From Hybos culiciformis (lineage: Eukaryota > Arthropoda > Insecta > Diptera > Hybotidae): a stretch of 64,000 nucleotides of DNA. The stretch lies in the NCBI GenBank assembly GCA_964007475.1, contig OZ023273.1, forward strand, positions 122,683,812 through 122,747,811, written 5' to 3'. Below the pieces are notes generated by a model. The model did not search any database and was not told the origin of the DNA. It saw only the letters and a list, made by a program, of their open reading frames with translations. A program made the translations under genes and the position numbers. Shown here piece by piece: positions 58,166 through 64,000 of the stretch; the stretch's first letter is position 1, and the number at the start of each line of letters is the position of its first letter.

Positions 58166-58463
58166 AAATATTTAACAGTCCAGAATTGTTATGAAATAAT
58201 TTTGGAATAGTTTACTTAGAAACAATATTTCATTTAAGTTATTTAGGTGTGTGTATTAATGAATTGATGAGAAATAAAACGACCAATTTTCACATCTTTA
58301 TCTTTTAACTGATCAAAAAGCAAGAAAATATAAAAAAATTTGCCTGCTTTCTTTAGCAATATCTGACTATAAAATGGAGGAAATTACTTGCAGTTTTGGG
58401 GTACTATAAATTCTGAAAATTAAATTTATTCTTGAACAGAAGCTAGATGGGTAGTAAAATGTA

Positions 58464-58489
58464 CCAGTCAGTCAAAGTTTGTACACCTA
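58464..58489 (+). mobile_element. Tc1/mariner-like terminal sequence
   Basis: CAGTCAGTCAAAGTTTGTAC followed by ACC is typical of Tc1-family inverted-repeat ends, with a TA two bases upstream. No opposite end was found before IR-J, so this is probably a truncated relic. Confidence 0.45.
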
Positions 58490-59351
58490 ATTTAATTTAA
58501 AAACAATTTTTTATTTGCGTATATTTCAAAATTATCATTACATACTCAATATCGATAATACTATGATATAGTTGCAATAATTTTTAAGTGTAATAAAGTG
58601 GTAATACTAAGTATAGTCCAACATGTTGAATTTCGAAATTTTGTTTTGTTCTTCTCCATCTTACAGATTTTACCTCCAAACTAAACCAAACTATTTTTTT
58701 GGTTCCAAAAGCCGAAATATTTATTTATATTTAATTTATTTTCATTGTGCCTACATCAATTGTGCCCACACCAATGAAATACGAAAATCAATCTACTTCA
58801 CAACTTTTTTTGCGCTGCGTAATGCCAAACAAAGTTTTTGCACTGAAATCACAATTATACGATATTTATTATTTTAAAAAAATTCACTGCAATTTATAAC
58901 AAGTTATAACTCCCTATACTCTTTACATTTTAAAACATAAAATTTTTTTAGATTCAAGAAAGGTTCAATTATTTGAATTTTAGTATAACAACTTTTTAAT
59001 CTCACTTATTTGTGTTATTTTTTTTTTGTTTCTTCACGTCTGGCCGGAGTAACAGTGGAAATTTGAACTTATTCCTAATACTAAAAGTAGGTTCACCAAC
59101 CTTTTTAGAAGAAAATTAAATTGATATATTATATACATTTTTAGAAATAACTATAATTATACAAACAATTAGTGTCAAGTCCAAGTGTTAATCATCTGAA
59201 CGTCAATCGAAAATGACGATTTATGATGGTAGTATTTGAAATGTCATTCCATATACCTACTTATTAAGTATATTTTAAAATTGTGTTCAATTTATATTTT
59301 CCGTATAAAATAAAATGTATCTAAATGAATATCGTCATAATAATCCCAATT

Positions 59352-59371
59352 ACTTTAACAATTGAATAATT
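59352..59371 (+). promoter_or_regulatory. Conserved block ~200 bp upstream of IR-J
   Basis: Same 20-base sequence as at 56242-56261 and at the same distance from the start codon. It is either regulatory or residual similarity from gene duplication. Confidence 0.3.
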
Positions 59372-59551
59372 AATTATGTAATAATTAAATCTAATAATTA
59401 TCAATATCATTAAAAATATGAAAAATCATAATAGATTTCATTTATTATTTTTATTATTATAACAATAATTAAGAATTAAATTACTTTTCTTTTGTTAAGT
59501 ATGAATTCAATTCATATGAAGGTATGAAAAAAAAAAAAGTTACGGAATAAT

Positions 59552-61282
59552 ATGGACAACGTAGCTTCAAATATTAATATCAGCATTTCTATAAATTCCA
59601 TAGAAAATTTTGATAGTCTTCTTAAAAGCCAGTTGAATGTAATTCAAAGCATATCAACGTTATTTATTTTCTATAATTCAACTTTGGGTAATTATTTTGA
59701 AGTAAATAAATTAAACCAAATTATTGAAAACAATTATAAGCTACCAGTTCTGCTGGTCAATGATGAAAATCAAAATAGCTTCCATAAAATTTATTCTGAA
59801 CAATTTTCAAATCTTGTTTTGAGTATACTGTTCTTAGATGGAACGGGTCAAGATAACAAAACACTTAGGATATTTTATAAATCAATGAAAGGAATTATTA
59901 ATACAAAAGTTATTTTATTTTCAAAAATAAAATTAAACAAAGTGGATTTATTAAGATTATTTCAATGGAGTTGGGATCACAGATTCATCAATTTAATTAT
60001 AATAACAAGTTGGAAAATTTTTGGTTATAATCCATTTCCTCAACTAAAAATAACAAATTTAACTGGGTCAACCGACTTTTTTCCGAACAAAATGTTAAAT
60101 GTTTTTGGGTATAAAATTTTATCACCAATAATGCAATCTGATCCTAGAAACTTCCATGTATATAATTCTAATAATGAGAAAATATTTAGTGGATGGGTAA
60201 CAAAGTTATTTGTCAGTTATTTAAAAAAAATAAATTGTACATTAGGCGAAATCACGCCAGCACCAGAATATATGAGCCGGGGCTTAATAGCAAAACTTGC
60301 AACTGAAAAAGTAATTGAAATTAGCTACCATGCCGCCACAATGACTTATAAAGAAGTTGAAATGAATAAATATTTAATGTCATATCCAATTGAAGGGGTA
60401 CACAGATGTTTACTCTTACCGTACCCAAGTGAAATTCCAAAATATCGTTATTTCATAAAACCATTTTCGTTTAATTTTATTTTTACTATTATTATTGTGG
60501 TTTTAGTTTTGTTGGTTGTAGAAAAATCAATTCTAAATTATTTAAAAATTCCGGTTAAAATAAGTGATTTGCTTTTAATTTACGTGAACCACATTATCGG
60601 ATTTTCCAGTTTTAAATTTTCACATGTATCATGGCCGCTACAATTTTTAGGTTTAGTTGTATTAGCGTTGTACGCTTCTTTATTGACCAGTTATCTAACT
60701 CAACCTATATTTTTACGTCAAAGCAAAAGTTTTGATGATTTGAGAACACTTAATGTTAAGATAATGTTGGATTACACTGAAAATGATTTATTTAAAGCAT
60801 CAGGATACATGCAAGAATACAAAGATTTATTTGTCGTGGCATCAGAAGAAATATCTGATAATAATAGAATCAACTTGAACAATTCTTATGCTTATCCTTC
60901 AGTTAGTGACAGAGCAGAGTTTTTTTTAGATCAGCAATTTTTGATGCGTAGACCTTTAATGATGAAAAGTGAAATGTGCTATTCAACTACTTTTATTGGG
61001 TTTCCAATGGCATTGAATTCACCATTTTATGATGGGTTAAAATCGTTTTTGATTCATTCTAATGAAGCTGGTTTAGTAATAATTTGGAAAAAACAAACTT
61101 TAATTGATTCAAGAAGATATGGTCGTCTAAGAATGTTTCGAGATAAAAACGATAAACGCGATGCATTAGAACTCGCTCATTATTGGATTGGTTGGTGGAT
61201 TTTGGCTTTTGGATATGCTTCATCCACAACTTTATTTATTGTTGAATTTTCTTTTAAAAAATGTTGGAAAACTTCAGATTAG
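59552..61282 (+). CDS. Divergent ionotropic receptor, IR-J (576 aa, single exon)
   Basis: Closest paralog of IR-I, with most residues identical. Intact frame from ATG at 59552 (MDNVASNINISIS). S1 has FGYNPFP, GYKILSPIMQSDPR and SGWVTKLFVSYLKK. TM1 lies near 305-330, TM2 ends SYLTQP, S2 has FFLDQQFLMRRPLM and LNSPFYDGL, and TM3 is followed by a short tail ending KKCWKTSD. The N-terminal 100 codons are the least changed between the two genes. No signal peptide is evident. Expected to be a plasma-membrane ligand-gated channel subunit of chemosensory neurons, by family. Confidence 0.92.
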   Translation: MDNVASNINISISINSIENFDSLLKSQLNVIQSISTLFIFYNSTLGNYFEVNKLNQIIENNYKLPVLLVNDENQNSFHKIYSEQFSNLVLSILFLDGTGQDNKTLRIFYKSMKGIINTKVILFSKIKLNKVDLLRLFQWSWDHRFINLIIITSWKIFGYNPFPQLKITNLTGSTDFFPNKMLNVFGYKILSPIMQSDPRNFHVYNSNNEKIFSGWVTKLFVSYLKKINCTLGEITPAPEYMSRGLIAKLATEKVIEISYHAATMTYKEVEMNKYLMSYPIEGVHRCLLLPYPSEIPKYRYFIKPFSFNFIFTIIIVVLVLLVVEKSILNYLKIPVKISDLLLIYVNHIIGFSSFKFSHVSWPLQFLGLVVLALYASLLTSYLTQPIFLRQSKSFDDLRTLNVKIMLDYTENDLFKASGYMQEYKDLFVVASEEISDNNRINLNNSYAYPSVSDRAEFFLDQQFLMRRPLMMKSEMCYSTTFIGFPMALNSPFYDGLKSFLIHSNEAGLVIIWKKQTLIDSRRYGRLRMFRDKNDKRDALELAHYWIGWWILAFGYASSTTLFIVEFSFKKCWKTSD

Positions 61283-61773
61283 TTGTAAATACGAATATTG
61301 TGCAATGTAAGAATATTATATTAAACTCTAAAATAAATTATTTTTCATATGTCTATTCTTAAAGTTGGTAGAAGTAATTGATTTTAAAATTAAATTGAAG
61401 ATGAGTTATTGAAGATTTTTGACAAATAATTTAGGTTTTTAAACTGGAGCTAAATTTGTATAAACACAGCATCGTTTATTAAGATACATGCGGGCAAATA
61501 AGGAATATCTTATTATGTGAAAAAGGTATCATTGACTATTTGGCGAAACTGCAAACATTTGGACATTTTGAATTAATTTGATTAATGATGACCCAATAAA
61601 TTATGATAAAAAATACTTATAAATAAAGTTAGAAAAATAATTGTTTAGTTTTTCTAAAATAATAAATATAAAAATATTTTTTATTTCCCATATTTTACGA
61701 CAGTTTTTTTTGAAAAAAAATTTATTTTATATTGTTATTTAGCAATAAAATTTCATCACGTCGTCGTGTAGGC
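61283..61773. other. 3' flank of IR-J
   Basis: AT-rich DNA up to the hAT element at 61774. No gene seen. Confidence 0.5.
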
Positions 61774-62715
61774 CAGCGGTTTCCAAACTTTATATTACTA
61801 TGCCCCATATTAAATAAAAATAAATCTTTACGGACCCCCAAAGTAAAAAAATATACACAAATTGTTAAATATTAAATAAAACATATATTTACGAATTCTT
61901 TAAAATAAAACAAGTTAATTTTTTTTTTTTAAATATTTAATTGGAAAATAGCATTAACAATTAAAGGTAATAAAACGGTAAGGCGTTCATGTTGTATAAA
62001 AATTATAATTCGAGAGAACCGAAAAAAGGAGTTTGGAAAAAATATTGTAAAATATCTTTCATCGATTTGTATTGTTCAAAATTTTTAAAACAACCACATA
62101 ATTCTTGGGCCCACCGTGATTTTCAATAAATAATTAGATTTAAAAATTAAATTAAATCATATAGTCAAAGTAAAAACAGAAAATTAAATAAAAAACGTAA
62201 AAATAGTCGTCAACAATATAATAAATTAGTACGATAAAATATTTTTTTAAATTAAATCAATATTGCAAATATTAAAAAACTTTATTTTGAATTTAAAATA
62301 TTTATCGAAAATCAAAACTCATCTTGATTTTTATTACAATCGGAACTAATTTTCTGTCTAGGGGGGTACTTTTTTGATTTTCACTCCGTACTTCTTACCA
62401 CACTATCAATAGCCTACTAAGGCGGAGGCGGAAATATGAAACTACAATTTCTTAGAATTTGGTTTGATCGTATTAAACAAAACAATTGATAGAAAAACGG
62501 AACGAAAATTATTTTGAATTCATGTTATGATTAATTCGTGTTAAAACAGAGATGAGTGCATTTGAATTGTATCATATAAATGCACGCAAAATTTAAAAGT
62601 GTTATTATAAAATTAGGTATATTAAAAAACTTCGCGATATTAAAAATTTTGCGACCCCCCTTGAATTAGTTTGCGACCCCCCAGGGGGTCGCGCCCCTTA
62701 GTTTGGAAACCGCTG
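61774..62715. mobile_element. Non-autonomous hAT-like element, 942 bp, with 8-bp target duplication
   Basis: The ends CAGCGGTTTCCAAACTT and AGTTTGGAAACCGCTG are inverted repeats flanked by an exact 8-bp direct repeat GTGTAGGC (61766-61773 and 62716-62723). Near the right end a C-rich/G-rich stretch (GCGACCCCCCAGGGGGTCGC) forms a perfect small hairpin, common in hAT MITEs of this type. The interior has no transposase frame. Confidence 0.94.
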
Positions 62716-62723
62716 GTGTAGGC

Positions 62724-64000
62724 AATGCACTTCTATGATTTTTATTATCTCTATATTCACATATTTTTTAAGTTATCGTTTAAAGAAATTTTTGAAATAA
62801 ATTTCGTAATTAACTGATTAACACAGCTTTTACCAAATTTTTCAGTGATACCATAGATTAAGAATACACATAGATTGTTAGCTTCATACGACATTATTTT
62901 TGGTGTTTTTATGTGAATGTGTTAGTAAAACAAAATAAAATACGTGATAATTATCAATATATGAAAAGAATTTTATTTAGTTTTACTAACACTTTCACAT
63001 AAAAATACCAAAAAAGACTGAAAAAATGTTGTATGAAGCTATAAATCTTTCTGTATTCTTAATCTATGGTGATACCTAGGACAGACAGATTATTCCAAGA
63101 AATATAGTTTTTAAAACTTTATTTTTTACAAGAACTGAACACATATTCCTCAACACACCGTTTGTTCCTAAAATATTGTACTGAAAACAAAATAAAATGA
63201 AATTTATTTCAAATTTGTTTTCGCAAAATAAAATAACAAAGGCTGAATGAAATTCATAAAGCTTTACTCTTCAAATTTTATTGGTCAAATATAGTGTTCT
63301 CAAAAATTACTTTCATTCCTAAAAGAATGGCCGCTCTTGTGAAATGAAATATCTTTTCAATCCGAATGCAGTGATAGGATATAAAAGGCACGATCTGACT
63401 TATTGAATTTAGTGAATTAATATCGTAAGGTTCGTTTTTACATAAACCAGAATCAGAATGCCAATATTGATATATTTTTGAAATTTTTTATAATTAGTGT
63501 TTCTTATTTTTTTAATTATTTGTTACATTTTGTTTTTATTTTTTCATATACATATATTATTGTCACATAAATTAATTAAAGTATTTTATTTTTTTATTTT
63601 TAAGTTTTTTATATTTGACAAGATAAAATTAACAAATACGCATAGAATATTTTCAAAACAATTTCACTAGCTCGATAAATAATTAATAAATTATGCGAGA
63701 GGTGAATCCATAAGCAAGATCAGTTATACTAACGTTGATAGGTTGATACCTACCGTATAGCTTTACTCTTCTAATCAAATTTTGATAGAAAAGTTTTTTT
63801 TGTTTTACTCGAAACTTTAAGACGTGGAATTCTAGCCGACCTGTATCTGTTCCTGAAACTGAATTCAATAAATCTTATTAGAATTATTTTTACATAAATA
63901 ATAATTAATTAAATGTTATTAATAATAATTAAAAAAATAATATTAATAAATTTATTTATTGATAATATTATTTACATTATTAGTATTAAATATTTATTCA
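62724..64000. other. AT-rich right edge of the window
   Basis: Contains the 219-bp MITE at 62851-63069. The 61-codon minus-strand frame at 63683-63868 has no recognised motif. No supported gene. Confidence 0.5.
62851..63069. mobile_element. 219-bp MITE with long inverted repeats
   Basis: The left end CCATAGATTAAGAATAC and right end GTATTCTTAATCTATGG are exact inverted repeats, and imperfect pairing extends for most of the element (AGCTTCATAC / GTATGAAGCT; TTTTATGTGAA / TTCACATAAAA), so it can fold into one hairpin. A TGATA direct repeat flanks both ends (62846-62850 and 63070-63074), a 5-bp candidate target duplication. Confidence 0.85.

Larger units (their letters stand above)
58166..59551. 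other. Spacer between IR-I and IR-J
   Basis: Contains a Tc1-like terminal sequence (58464-58489) and a less A/T-rich stretch at about 58620-58860 with an 84-codon open frame of no recognised family, possibly part of the same degraded element. The IR-J promoter region, including the conserved block at 59352-59371, lies at the right end. Confidence 0.5.

Noticed and set aside
58623..58877. 84-codon frame as a gene between IR-I and IR-J
   Set aside because: No motif and no splice or start context; it follows a Tc1-like end and is probably element debris.

Overview
The window is AT-rich eukaryotic nuclear DNA, almost certainly from an insect. Three things support this: a split short-chain dehydrogenase gene with GT-AG introns at the left edge, a tandem family of insect-type divergent ionotropic receptors (IRs), and a dense population of eukaryotic transposons (hAT, Harbinger-like, Tc1-like end, non-LTR retrotransposon, SINE-like units). 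The order and species cannot be fixed from the sequence. A 200-N assembly gap lies at 26368-26567.

Layout. 1-0.8 kb: a 13-bp minisatellite, a Helitron-like terminus and a 253-bp MITE. 1.1-2.4 kb (minus): four exons of a very-long-chain 3-oxoacyl-CoA reductase/HSD17B12-like gene that runs off the left side. 2.4-21.5 kb: mostly AT-rich non-coding DNA with a hAT element with an intact target duplication, a 260-bp palindrome, a 5S-rRNA-like SINE with an A-rich tail, and a few weak exon-like fragments. 22-61.3 kb: the IR cluster, with ten loci named A-J here. Six are intact single-exon genes of 574-595 codons (A, D, E, H, I, J). Two (C, F) are intact except for one in-frame TGA at the same codon. 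One (B) is frameshifted, interrupted by the gap, and the only one on the minus strand. One (G) is a decayed relic split by a nested pair of transposons.

Between IR-D and IR-E lies an 8.3-kb palindromic structure (33.73-42.00 kb). Its two arms of about 1.7 kb surround a 0.5-kb core. The right arm was later interrupted by a 5'-truncated non-LTR retrotransposon and by a block carrying a 129-bp tandem repeat and a Harbinger-like MITE. Seven tRNA-like modules sit in and beside it. 42.76-48.04 kb is a tandem duplication that copied the IR-E 5' region onto IR-F. After IR-J come a second hAT element and a 219-bp MITE.

The IR proteins share one architecture: a short N-terminal region, S1 lobe with a G-Y-x-P-F-P motif, TM1, a short pore segment, TM2 ending in S-Y-x-T-K-P, S2 lobe with D-S-x-F-Y, and TM3. 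They are probably chemoreceptor subunits encoded in a fast birth-and-death array. The most interesting observation is the shared TGA-C in IR-C and IR-F, each followed by about 485 open codons. It is either a readthrough codon or a nonsense allele spread by gene conversion.
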